A stretch of 64,000 nt of DNA from Cryptomeria japonica (taxonomy: Eukaryota; Streptophyta; Pinopsida; Cupressales; Cupressaceae). The translations under genes and the position numbers were made by a program. The stretch covers positions 138,576,897 to 138,640,896 of the forward strand of contig NC_081407.1 of NCBI RefSeq assembly GCF_030272615.1, given 5' to 3'. Below are positions 45,660 to 56,759 of this stretch, one piece after another. Below the pieces are notes generated by a model. That model was not told the DNA's origin. It saw nothing but the letters and a program-made list of their open reading frames with translations, and ran no database searches. The stretch's first letter is position 1. Each line of letters starts with the position of its first letter.

Positions 45660-45895
45660 TTCCACTCATACCCTTATGTCATATCATTAGGTCATATCAT
45701 ATCATTGGGTCATATCATAATCCTAGATCATATCATTGCATCATAATCATAACTTTGGTCCATATCATAGCATAAGGTTGCATCACCTTTTTAGATCATA
45801 TCATATCTTTGGTTCATTTCATATCCTTAGTTCATTGCATATCCCTAGGTCATAGCACATTTTTAGATCATATTCATATTATATCTTGGGTTTGA
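45660..45895. repeat. Degenerate TAGGTCATATCATA repeat
   Basis: About fourteen imperfect units of GGTCATATCATA-like sequence over 235 bp in the leader, for example TTAGGTCATATCATATCA and CTAGATCATATCATTGCA. Confidence 0.8.
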
Positions 45896-46383
45896 ACCCT
45901 AGGTGCTTGTCATTAATCATTATCATCTTGCATTTAGTCTTAAAATTAGGTTTGTCAAACTTCAAAATCAAAACTTTAGACTAAACCTTAAGTTGTTGTT
46001 AGGAAGCCTTGACCTTGTCCAAAAATTTTCTCTTTATCAACATCATTTTGTCAAACCTATCTTAGTATCCTAGTGTGTAGGTGAGACATTGTCAGTTGTC
46101 CTATTGTCATTTTGTCCTTTGTCCTTTGTCAATTAAGGTCTTGACTTCATTTCAATTTTCCAAGGTTGTGTCTTTAGCTTTGCATTCCAAAAGTTTTTCA
46201 AAATCTTGAAAAGTCCAAAGCCACATTTGCATCCTTAAGATTGCATTTAGTCACATACCATTGTCATTCCAAATCTCAAAAAGTCCAAAACATAAGTTGC
46301 ATTATCATCTTTTAAATTGCACTTAGTAGCATAATCATTGTCATTCCAAAATTCATAAATCCCAAAAACATTGTATAGTGACA

Positions 46384-46668
46384 TGGCTATTGAAACAAGG
46401 TTCCAAGCTCCTATGATGCAACAAAGATTGACACATCAACTGATGATTGGTCTAATAAATAACACAATGCAATCAAGTTTTAATCCAAGGCAAACACAAT
46501 TCTATCCAACCCAATAACAAGGCAATATTGATCAAACTTTTTATGATGAAACAAACGTCCAAATATGAAAATTGGAGGAAAAACTAGCTCAAGAAAGAGA
46601 GATCTTAGAACAAAAAGTGAAAAATATTGAAAATAATAGATCCCAAATGTCCAAAATGTTTCAAAAAT
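46384..46668 (+). pseudogene. Gag N-terminal remnant
   Basis: From ATG at 46384 the plus strand reads MAIETRFQAPMMQQRL, then QSSFNPRQTQFYPTQ, a TAA, NIDQTFYDETNVQI, a TGA and the helical LAQEREILEQKVKNIENNRS, ending with a TAA near 46667. This resembles the Gln-rich, helical N-terminus of large gymnosperm gypsy gags, by style rather than by a diagnostic motif. Nothing clear follows it. Confidence 0.5.
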
Positions 46669-47238
46669 AAATAAAAAAAACCCTAAAAATTGGAAAACAT
46701 CAAAAATAAAAAAACAATCATTTTCATTCAATAATCTGCCCCCTTTGTACATAGCCAGACACGTTAGCAAATGTCAAACAGATAACACATTAGAAACACT
46801 GCGCTTAAACAAATCATGCATCAACAAATGAAATTTTTAATCAAACAAGCATTCAAACTGGTCAACTTGTCTTATCAATCAATCAACATCAACATCTTTG
46901 GTCCTTATCAACATTATCATGGGTCTTATATAGGGTGTGGTATACTTGAAACTAGACCATGTCCTATCTTAGATGGGGTACTGCATTTCCTGAAACTAGA
47001 CCGCATGATTGTCCTTTCATCACAACATCATCCACTTTGACAACAAAGATTAGAATGGTTGTTTGTCTTGTTTGAATTTGTTAGTCTTATCTTTAATTGA
47101 TTTATCTTGGATCATGTTCCTATGTTGCTCAATGATGTCACTGGGTGATTTAGAGTGGTCAGGATGGCTCATGATCATTTTTTTCTTCTTCTTTTATTTT
47201 GTTTGTGGAGTGTTTTGTAGCATTATGGGGCAAGTACG
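46669..47238. other. Unassigned region
   Basis: Decayed DNA after the gag remnant, with a short plus-strand frame at 46816-47040 and no domain. Confidence 0.35.
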
Positions 47239-48207
47239 TGTAGGCAATAATGCAACAATTTGGGGGTGGGGAATCAGTTTGCACACAAACTTTACATAAC
47301 TTAAACATAAACTCAGACCTGACTATTAGCAATGAAATCATAAACCATCACCACATGAATAACACACATAACATGAAGATTTTTGATGTGGAAAACTCGG
47401 TTAAGGGAAAAACCACAGTGGGAACCTACCCACAATGAGATAATACCCTATTAGGAGTAAGTGAAATATTACAATGGGGAATGCACATGCATTCAAGAAC
47501 ACTGCTCAAATACAAAAAGGGCTATAACCCTGAGGAAGGCTCAATGCCTTATAATATTCTGACAACAATTCGGTTTACATGAACTGATGAAATAACATCT
47601 CCCAATGTGAAGATACAGTTCCAGTTAAGCACATATGCTCAAACTCTGCACATTCACACTTCTGCACACTCTTTCGCACTTCTTTTCTTTTCTCCTCTAC
47701 TTCTGAAATATCAAAAAAAATCCACACATGCAGATACATCTCTCAAATGTATATTACATGTATTTATACAATTCATCAACCTATATTTCAAGGTTAGTTA
47801 AACCCTTAATACAAATTACAAAATAATAACCTCACACGCTACAACAACACATGTGGACCAAAACAATATTGGCTAATACATGTCCTAGACCCAAATCATC
47901 ACCAACAAACATGAAACACCTCCAAGAATTATGCCTTGATCATCCGCAACACGCTACAATCACCATAAATATCGCATAACACGAAGAACACCACTGGATC
48001 AAGAAAATGATCAATACAGTGCACAACGATCAATGCAGACCAACAACACATATAGAACACAATCTAGAAACATCCACAAGTAACGTGAATCACCACAGAA
48101 ACACCCACAACATCACCACTTGCTAGAATCCTTATCATCGTTATATCGAACCTCAAGAACATCAACTCAACTGACTGGCAAATTGAAAGATTCACTTGCA
48201 GACTTCC
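47239..48207 (-). mobile_element. Copia-type LTR, left part, split by element B
   Basis: It starts TGTAGGCAATAATG and contains GGGGGTGGGGAATCAG and a GTGGAAAACTCGGTTAAGGG block equivalent to the conserved part of the LTRs at 31477, 37864 and 59200. It breaks at the CTTCC target site (48203-48207) and resumes at 62949. Confidence 0.65.
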
Positions 48208-49246
48208 CGTTGATGGGTGTTTTGACACACTTACCAGCAGTCAAGTAATTTGTGTAAACACTCACTACCTCTCCTAAAAAGTAATAAGTTCCGAGAAACT
48301 AATTACTCCAAGGTCTCTATAGTCGGGTCTCGATGATGATGGGTAGCTTGATGGTTAATGTGGTTGTACTCGTGAAGGGGCCTACTGGTTAAATAAATCA
48401 CAATAACTTCCAATAACTCCTTTCTTTTTGTATTTTATGCTTTAATGTTCTCTTTTGAAATAAACTTGCAAAGATAGCAAAACAAGAAAAATAACAGTGA
48501 AACTAATTCAATAACAACTTAATGAGCTACTTAGTGAGTACTCTACAATCTAAAAATCATCAATATCATCTAAATCAGCATTCAATAACGAACATCCAAT
48601 AAACCTACAAAGTCAAAAATCTCACAAATTCATGGAAAGAATATTACTACAATATCGTTTATCCCATTAATTCTCATACACCACTTACATGCACAGTATG
48701 ATTCATAAAATGATAAACTTAAGATCAAAACAAGTTGTTGATTTCAAACAATAAACATTACTAGAATACAAAGAACATACTGATAACACACACGCATAGA
48801 TCCGACAATCTATAAGTTGTTTCTTGTATTAATTTTAGAATAACGTGTCACAAAAATAATCTAGTTCATAACAATCTGCAAAAAATAATCTAAAATCTCT
48901 AAGTGGACCTCAAATCATCAATTTGTGGACCCTTACAAATGAATCAAACTCCTTAATTTATAGAGTTTTATGTCCTACTTTCTAGGAAATAAACCTATCT
49001 AAATTAAGAACTAAAAAGCAAGGAGTCACAGTTGACATGCAAGTCTCTGCATTGGACTCTAGTTAAACATTACAAAACTGGGACTGAGGGAGCACTACAA
49101 AGACAGTGCTTCATGGGCCAGGCTTTCGTAGTCATTCAAAATTTTGCTCAAAACTGAAGCATGAGTTGGAGGCCCAATTGAAGTCCCAGTAGGGTGGTCA
49201 TGCAAAAACTCCTTTTAAAAGTCATGCTATCATTAGCAGCTACACA
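48208..49246 (-). mobile_element. Left LTR of element B, inverted
   Basis: It starts CGTTGATGGGTGTTTTGACA; the first C replaces T of the expected TG. It ends AGCAGCTACACA. It is the reverse complement of 61910-62948 with scattered differences. Confidence 0.92.
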
Positions 49247-49676
49247 TTTATCTTCTACTTTTTTTTATACGTTTTATAATTGTTGATGATACATGCAATC
49301 ACCTCGGCATGAGGATCAATAACATGTTTGATTCTGAACTCGTATTTTTTCAAAATCTCCTCCGCATTCTTTCTTCACTTTCCAGCTCCTCTATTGTCTC
49401 CTCCTCCATACCTCCCGCATTGGTTATTCCAAGCCCAAAAACTCCTAATAGCCGTCCTACAAAATTCTCGTATTTTTCCACTACCCCAAGGAGGGGAGAC
49501 CGAATATCTATTATATCCTTCACATATTGTTGAAGCATTTCAATCTTCAACTCCAAAATGTATATGTAGGATTGCAAATTCTTACAACTATCTCCACCTT
49601 AGAGGTCTTCCCTTATTATCTCTTCTTCTCCAAGACTCAAGACTTTATTCAAAACCCGAAGCTGCTTGCCAAAAGT
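49247..49676 (-). pseudogene. Inverted copy of the accessory ORF C-terminus
   Basis: The minus strand reads MQSYIYILELKIEMLQQYVK and SPLLGVVEKYENFVG, near-identical to the plus strand at about 61460-61580. About 120 bp present in the right copy (61630-61760) is deleted here. Similarity to the right copy stops at 49676 (right-hand equivalent 61359). Confidence 0.92.
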
Positions 49677-50215
49677 GTTACTAAGGAAATGGAGAGGACT
49701 ACAACCACTATGCCCTTAATGGAGGTACTTTGATATTGCCCCAAACAAAATAAGGCTCTCCTAAAGAAGTTGGAACAACTAGAATCTGAGAGAAATGAGG
49801 TTAAGATGGCTGACTTGAATGAGGTTAATGCCAATATCAGTAATGATGCCATCGAAAACCCACCATTTCTACTCAATTTGAAGATATGCAAAAAGAACTT
49901 ACACAATTGTTTGATAGATTCAGACACATCTGGAAATGTAATGCCTTACTCTATATGTTAGAATCTTGGTCTCAACCTAGTGCATGCAAACATCAAGGTG
50001 GTACAATTAGATAAGACCGAGGTTAATTTCATTGGGGAATTAAAGGACATATACATCCAGTTGGGTGTTCATACACACATATCTTGTTATATTGATATGC
50101 AAGTGGTTGATATTCTTGAAGTATATGGGATGCTCCTCAGTAGAGATTGGTCAAAAACATTGAGAGGTTGCTTCTCTACCTGTTTTAGATACTTATGGCT
50201 TCCCTGAAAAGGAGT
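49677..50215 (+). pseudogene. Gypsy protease region of element B
   Basis: The plus strand reads NPPFLLNLKICKKNLHNCLI then DSDTSGNVMP and YGMLLSRDWSKTLRG. This is the pre-protease and protease region of a plant gypsy polyprotein. The active-site DSG is DSD, which would inactivate it. Stops lie at about 49733, 49959 and 50205. Gag upstream is replaced by the inverted arm. Confidence 0.85.
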
Positions 50216-50930
50216 AAGTAACTAGATTCGAATTGATAGTGAGCCTAAATTGAAGAAGTTGGTCACAGACTATAGAGCCCCTAATGAGGTGGCATATGTA
50301 GAAGTGAGTCCAGGAGTCTATAGAGTAAATGAAATTCTCACTTTTTCTGCACCTATAGTTCCCTAGTCTCGCCAAATTGATATGGCAGAACATAAAGTGA
50401 GAATCAAAGACTTTATTGCAGGAATGAAACAAGGGATGCGCATGTTAGGGGATGATATCAAAATACAATATTTGTTAGTCCCATAATGGTGTAGGATACA
50501 TCATCAAGAACATTCTGAATTATCCTGTATCCCGTGCCAAAACAAAGTTATGAAGTTGATGAGCCCAGTCCTTTGTGAGGACATTGATTACGTCATCGAC
50601 GTGGAAGAAATTAAAGTTTCAAGTCATAAGGAAGTAATACCCCCAAAAATGGATGTTATAATAGAAACTTCCCAGCCAGAGCAATGCAAGAAGGAGATCT
50701 TCATAGTTGAGATTGGAAAACAAAAGAATGAGGATATTCCACCCAAGCAGGAGAATGAAGAAACTCAGTCTCTCGTACTTCAAGTAGAGAAATCCACTCC
50801 CAATACCCTCGAAGTACTCTTGGAACTTGTAAATGAACAACCTCAGGTGTTGGAATACCTTGAACTCTAGGGACAACAACCACTTTCAGAGACTAATCTT
50901 CCTCCATTGATCACTAAACCTAAGCCGAAA
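50216..50930 (+). pseudogene. Protease-to-RNase H linker of element B pol
   Basis: Decayed frame with YRAPNEVAYVEVSPGVYRVN and a 106-residue open part (50550-50870) of acidic, Gln-rich linker. No enzymatic motif. It connects the protease with the following RNase H-like domain. Confidence 0.6.
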
Positions 50931-51350
50931 AATGTAAAGAAATTGAAGGATGAAATATGGTTTCTAAAGTTTGATGGGTCTAGATCCAAGCAAGGCAGTG
51001 GAGCGGGAGTTGAGTTAACAAGTCCCAAAGGGAAGACCTTTCTAGCCTCTTATCGACTCCAATTCCCTTGCACTAATAATATGACTAAGTATGAGGCCCT
51101 AATTAGAGGACTACTCTTCACTCATAAGAAAAGAGCCAAATTCTTAAAAGTGCAAGGAGATTATGAATTGGTGGCTAAGCAAGTAAGAAGCCAATATGCA
51201 TGTCACAACAAAAGGTTAGCAACATTTAAGAATAGAGTATGGGGGTTGGTTGAGGATTTTGATTCTTTCCATATCCAACTGGTACCCAAGAAAGTGAATG
51301 GAATATCAGATGAATTGGTTGTAGCAGCAAGTACACTAGAACTAGTGATT
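50931..51350 (+). pseudogene. Additional RNase H domain located before reverse transcriptase
   Basis: IWFLKFDGSRSKQGSGAGVE, FPCTNNMTKYEALIRGLLF, LKVQGDYELVAKQVRSQY and GISDELVVAAS give the Asp, Glu, Asp, Asp order of the RVT_3/archaeal-type RNase H carried by Tat-group gypsy elements. It is followed by PDNIKHFQVFEDDTHIIAFL. In textbook Tat elements this extra domain follows RT-RNase H; here it precedes RT. Nearly open over 165 codons. Confidence 0.85.
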
Positions 51351-51379
51351 CGATCTTTGCTGGAGATTTTCCGTAGAGT

Positions 51380-52640
51380 TGGTCTCCACACTTGCTGTGC
51401 CTGACAACATCAAACACTTTCAAGTCTTTGAGGATGATACACACATTATAGCTTTCCTAGCTAGTTCAGGGGCTTTTGAAGAACAAATCATTGATGCGAA
51501 GGATATATCAAATGATGTTAATGAAGGGGGTGACGAAGAAATCATAAATTTTCCTACAAATGTCATTCCCAAAGGTATGGTCACTCTAGAAAGGCTTTTC
51601 CATTCTGATCCCAGGGTAAAAGAGAGATTGACAACAGATTCAAATGCTGGAAAATATGAACTACATAATATTGGTCCAGAAGGTCAAGAGAAGATAGTGT
51701 ACATTGGGAAGATTTGTACTCCTAATAAAAGAGAAAATATTCTGCAAATCTTAAAAGAGTACATTGATGTTATAGCATGGGGTACAAAGATTTGAAAAAC
51801 ATTCAATACATCAATCATCACTCATGTTATACCTTTGAAACCCAATATAAAACCGTTCCGACAGAAGCAACGACCGATCAATTCATTGATAAAACCCTTG
51901 ATTTTTAAGGAAGTTCAAAAGTTGCTTGCTGCTAGGATTATTTTCTTGGTACGTCACTCCACTTGGGTTGCCAACTTGGTGCTAGTAAGGAAAAAGAATG
52001 GGGAAATCCGACTTTGTGTTGATTTTCACAACCTCAATAAGGCATTATAAAAGGATAATTACTCTCTCCTTTCCTTAGATGAGGTATTACAAATCGTTAA
52101 TGGTTCACAGATGATGTCATTCCTAGATGGTTATTCTGGATAGAACCAAGTTTTGGTGAACCATGAAGATCACATGAAAACAACGTTTACTATGAAGTGG
52201 GGAACTTATGCATACCGAAGGATGTCGTTTGGGTTAATTAATGTTGGAGCAACATTCCAGAGAGAAATGGATACAACTTTGAAAGACTTGATTGGAAAAT
52301 GTATTATTATATATATGGGTGACCTGAGTATATTCTCCAAAATCAGGGGAGATCACCTGAACCACCTCCGCAAAGCCTTAGAAAGATGTCGAAGATATGG
52401 GATATCCCTTAATCCCAAAAAGTGTGTATTCGGGGTGGTTGAAGGGAAGCTCCTTGGTCATGTAATCTCTGAAAGAGGAATATCTATATACCCGGATCAA
52501 GTAGATGCATTGTTAAAATTGCAAATTCCTAGAAGTAAACCAGAGATGAGATCTTTCTTTGGGAAGATCAATTTTGTTAGAAAATTTATCACTAGATTTG
52601 TAGAGATAGTCAAGCCACTAAATGAAATGGTGAAGAAGGA
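51380..52640 (+). pseudogene. Reverse transcriptase of element B
   Basis: GMVTLERLF and YIDVIAW lead to HVIPLKPNIKPFRQKQRPIN, RKKNGEIRLCVDFHNLNKAL, MSFGLINVGATFQREMD and ISLNPKKCVFGVVEGKLLGH. The catalytic YxDD is YMGD (52312-52323), one Asp lost. Stops lie at about 51793, 52048 and 52141. This is the RT of a Tat-like gypsy polymerase. Confidence 0.92.
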
Positions 52641-53100
52641 TGCTAAGATTGAATGGACTATAGAAGCAAAAGAGGCGTTTGCCCAGATCGAGAGGTCCAT
52701 TATAGAAGCTCATGTACTGACTAGTCCTGACTATACTTTGCCATTTTATATATATTCTTTTGCTTCATTGCATTCAGGCGCAACTGTTCTGACATAGAGG
52801 TAAGCAGGGGATGAGAAACCCATTGCATTCATGAGCTCCCATTTTAAGAGTGTTGAGGTGAGATATTCTGCTCTTGACAAATACTTTTTTTCTTTAGTAA
52901 GAGTAGTTGAGAAATTTAGACATTATAACTTAAGGAGCAAAATATACACAATTGTACCTGATCAAGCAGTTAAGTCACCGCTTATGCAATCAGAGCTGAG
53001 AGAACGTCGAGGGAAATGGATGGCTATTTTATAAGAGTTTGATTTAGAGATGCATCCAATGAGGTTAGTTAGAGGCCAGGGTCTATCTCAAGCTATGGCG
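52641..53100 (+). pseudogene. RNase H (gypsy type) of element B
   Basis: AQIERSIIEAHVLTSPDYTL, FYIYSFASLHSGATVLT and KPIAFMSSHFKSVEVRYSAL define the domain. The first catalytic Asp expected after FAS is replaced by Leu. Three stops are present. Confidence 0.85.
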
Positions 53101-53229
53101 ACTGATATCCCTCAAATCCAATGCCAACAGTATACGTTGCAGTCATTCACTCAGGACCCATGGTACACGGGTTTGGTTTTTATCTTGCTAAATAACAAGT
53201 GTCTTGAGAGATTGACAACCACACAAAGA

Positions 53230-54405
53230 TGAGCTTTAAGGCTCAAAAGTGCCATTATATGATCAAGGATTTGACACTTTGTAGGAAGAACTAAAAAGTT
53301 ATTTACCTTTGATGTCTTGATCATCAGGAAGCCTGTAAAATGATCGAGGAATTCCATGGGAAGTATGGTACAAGTCATGGTTTAGTAGATGCCATGACAC
53401 ATCGGATTTTGAAGGCTAGCTATTATTGGCCTAGCATTTTTAAAGATACACATGAACATGTTCATCATTGTCATACATGTCAAATCGTGGCTTCTAGAGA
53501 GAGGAATCTTGCCATGCCTCTCCAACCAGTGTTTGAGGTAACACTGTTTGCCCAATGGGCATTGGATTTCATAGGTGTCATTAATCATAATTCGTCTGCA
53601 GGACATAAGTTCATTTTTAAAGCAACGAGTTATTGCACCTGATGGACGAAGGCCATAGCATGTAGGAATGCTACTGCGAAGGTTGTTCTGAAATTCGTTG
53701 AGGAACACATCATCACCAGGTTTGGTATGCCATTCGCTTTGGTATGTGATAACAACCCTGCTTTTACTTCTGCACAGTTGATGCAATGGTCATACGAGTA
53801 TAAGGTGATATTGAAATTCTCTTCCAATTACTATCCACAAGTTAATGGAGTAGCTGAATCCACAAATAAGAATAGATTAGATGTTATTAAGAAGTTACTT
53901 GAGAAAAATCCCAGGGATTGGCACAATCCGTTGAGGTACACCTTATGGGATGATCGAACTAGAGTTAAAGCTGCCCTGGGAACTTCTCCATATTACCTTG
54001 TTTATGGCCAAACCCTTATTTTCCTGATCAATTTACAAATACCTATCTTCTAGCTAATGAAAGAACTTGAAACTGAGGATTAGGTAGAAGTTCATCTCCT
54101 AAACCTATTTAAACTTGATGAAAAAAGGGTTAATACCCTACAACACTTCGCTAAGCATCAAGCAGTTGTTAAGTGATGGTTTGACAAAAGAGCCAAGGTG
54201 AAAGCCTTTCATATCTTTGACTTAGTTCTTTTATGGGACAAGGGCAAAGAAAAGAAGGGTGATCACCATAAGTTTGAGAAGTTATGGTTAGGTCCTTACT
54301 AGGTTGCTGAAATTTTTGGGGAAAACACTTATAGGTTGAGCTTTTTGACTGGAGAACTTGTACCATTACCCGTCAATGGTCATTTCCTCAAGCACTATTT
54401 TGACT
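53230..54405 (+). pseudogene. Integrase of element B
   Basis: The zinc-finger region has YYWPSIFKDTHEHVHHCHTC. The core has ALDFIGVI, FALVCDNNPAF and VNGVAESTNKNRLDVIKKLL, keeping the D, D and E positions. The C-terminal segment includes FDKRAKVKAFHIFDLVLLWD and WLGPY. Frameshifts near 53340 and stops near 53640, 54051 and 54170 disable it. It is near the end of pol. Confidence 0.9.
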
Positions 54406-54413
54406 AATCCACA

Positions 54414-55555
54414 GTGAAGCTCGGCCTGTTGTACTATAGTAGATTAGTTGTTTTTGTTTTTATTTTGTTAGCTTTGTTGTTTGTTCAAGTTTGCATGTTT
54501 GCCGCGTGTTTTCATTTTTGTTTTGTTGCATGCCTGTTTCCCTTTTTGTTTTGTTTGCTTGTTTGGTTTGGTTTTGTTGTGTTGGCACATTTTTTTTTCA
54601 AGGATTCTGAAAGGTAGGTGTTCTTTGCATGAAAAATTGGAAAATTTTGGGAGACTTCGACTCTTTTCTCTTTATAATTTCATTATTGTTTGGTTAATCT
54701 TGAAATCTTTGTCTACACTCCTCCAAGGTGGTATATAATGGTTTAAATATGATTTGAGTTTTTGACCCTCAATTGCAAAAGGCTATCTGGATTACTCAGC
54801 ACTACCATCACACTAAGATACATCAGGAAATTTTGTAAGATATCAGATGAACTTGTTTCCAAGTGAAAAATCAGAAGTTAGAATGTTTCATGTTGTCCAC
54901 TGTGGTTCCCAACCCAATAATTGGACTTCTATGCTTGAAAGTTGCTTAAAGGTTATAAGAGAGATAGTCCTTCTATATTCCATGATGTTTTAAAAAAAAG
55001 ATAGAGAAGAAAAGAAATAAAAGGAAATGATCCACTTAAAGCAACTAAACTTGGGTGTTTCAAGTAATCTCCACCGGGGCTACGGACGCCTGGTTGGCAG
55101 TGGAGCGCTGTTTGACGAGAACCAGAGGTATCTTTGTCGGGGCTATGGATGCCTAGCTAGCAGCAGAGCTATGCCCAGGATGACCTTGCACGAAACACAT
55201 TGGTTGACTTCACCTACTTAGCTTGGCTCCAATTTCCTCTATTTATCTTCATTATTCAGAATTATGGAGTAATAAATCATACGCACATACTTAAGAGTTG
55301 ATCACGTTCGGTTCTGGACTCGGTTGTTGTTCATTAGTTCACTCATCTTTTGGCTCTTATACATTGTTCTGAATGATAGTAGCCCTAGGCGTCAGGTTAC
55401 ATCAAAGATTCTGAAGTTCCAAAATGCTTAGAGTCATTTTTCCAGATAGTCACCATTTGTTATGCCCTGCATACCTAGCCCCATTAGTTTCCTTGTCTTG
55501 AAAATATGGGTCCCCTTTCCTTTTGTGGGTAGCTTTGTTTTTCTTAGTTTTTGTC
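54414..55555 (+). other. Spacer after pol, with a 62-bp duplication
   Basis: Noncoding. A T-rich segment (54430-54600) yields hydrophobic frames without meaning. GGGGCTACGGACGCCTGG near 55075 recurs as GGGGCTATGGATGCCTAG near 55139, a diverged tandem copy. Confidence 0.6.
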
Positions 55556-55559
55556 TTTT

Positions 55560-56692
55560 GACCTTGGAACCCCAAAGCCCTGAGGTGTTTCTTTGCTTGT
55601 TTTGAAGACCTACTTCAGAACTCAAAAACCCCAAAGTCCCGAGGTAGGCATTTGTCTTTTGTTTTGGTCAAGACCTCAGAACCTCGAAACCCCAGAGCTT
55701 CAAGCTCTTGTCTTGTTCTTTGTGGAAGCCTCATAATCTCAGAGTCTTGGAACTCCGAGTTTTCCATTTTTTTTTTTTTGTGAACTTCGCAACCCCGGAG
55801 TCCCGAAGTTGTCTTGCATTTTTCACCTCGAAACCCCGGACTCTCGAGGTGAGTTTTAGTCTTTTTTTTTTGTCTTTTGAGCTCGGGACCCCGGAGGGTC
55901 CCGAGGTGTCTTTTTTTTTTTTTGTTTGTCACCTTAGTAGTTAGGATCCTTGGAATCCTGAGGTCTTGTTTAAGGTGACCATGCGAATGAAGTTTTAGAG
56001 GGTATAAATAGGAGAAATGAAATTTTCTAAGTTCATTTGTGCACCCAAGTTTTTTTAAACCTTCTAGTTGTGACCTTTCGACTTCACGCCTTTGTGTTGC
56101 TAAATTTTCACGTGTTCTCTCCCGCCAAGATGGTAGATTTTTTCTCCTTCCTTGCGTTTTCGTGTTTATATCTTTTAGTTTTTTTTAGCTTAGATTTTCT
56201 TTTTTTTGTTTTCCTCATTTTGCGTGTCTTGTTCTTCCTGCGTGCCCTAGATTTTCAAAACCTTGGAATCCTGAACCCTCGAAGTTCCAGGCTTGGTAGT
56301 TTTCTTCACCTCTGAACTTCGAAATCCCGGAGTCCCTAGGTTGATCTTTTTTGGGGTCATGCTTTTATCTGAGAACTTTGGATCCCCAAAGTTCCGGTTC
56401 ATCTCAAAACCTATGAGTGAGCTACCCCCAATCTCAAAACCCCAAAGTCTCAAAGTTCATTCCTATTTAACCTCAGAACCCCAGAGTCTCGGAGTTCCAA
56501 AACATCTTTTGGGAACTCAATTGAACTACCCCAGGACCTCGAAACCCTGAAATCCCAAAGTCATCTTTTCTCGTCCATCTCGGAGCCCCGAAGTTCTAGA
56601 CTCCATTTGTTTTATCCACCAGGAACCCCAGAGCCTCGGAGTTTCGAAGTCAGTTGTTTTAAAGGAAGTTATCCACCCTGATGTCCCGAGGC
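55560..56692 (+). repeat. Hairpin array 4 upstream of the accessory ORF
   Basis: About sixteen G/C-rich palindromic modules in two blocks (55560-55964 and 56260-56692). The clearest is CTCGGGACCC / GGGTCCCGAG around a CGGA loop near 55880. Others are ACTTCGCAACCCCGGAGTC followed by CCGAAGTT (55783), and CACCTCGA / TCGAGGTG (55825). T-rich spacers, some poly(T) read-outs of 10-13 bases, separate them. The last module ends about 70 bp before the accessory ORF. Confidence 0.85.
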
Positions 56693-56759
56693 GGATGATG
56701 TTATTGATATTTTTGAGTATGCAATGGGCTAATTTGTGATTCTTTCTTGCAGATCAGAG

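Larger units (their letters stand above)
41646..46383 (+). other. Long LTR and leader DNA upstream of a gag remnant
   Basis: No ORF with a domain over 4.7 kb. It contains an LTR-like block (TGTCTGTGTGACC near 41682, a TATA-like CCTATAAATGG near 42928), three degenerate repeat zones annotated separately, and a G/C-richer segment at 44540-44780. It ends at a gag start, so it is probably the 5' LTR and leader of one large plus-strand element. LTR edges and primer-binding site could not be fixed. Confidence 0.5.

Noticed and set aside
54414-54738. Hydrophobic plus-strand frames that look like membrane proteins
   Set aside because: They come from a T-rich tract and have no start context or homologue that I recognise.
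55434-56550. Several 65-105-residue frames on both strands
   Set aside because: All are by-products of hairpin array 4.
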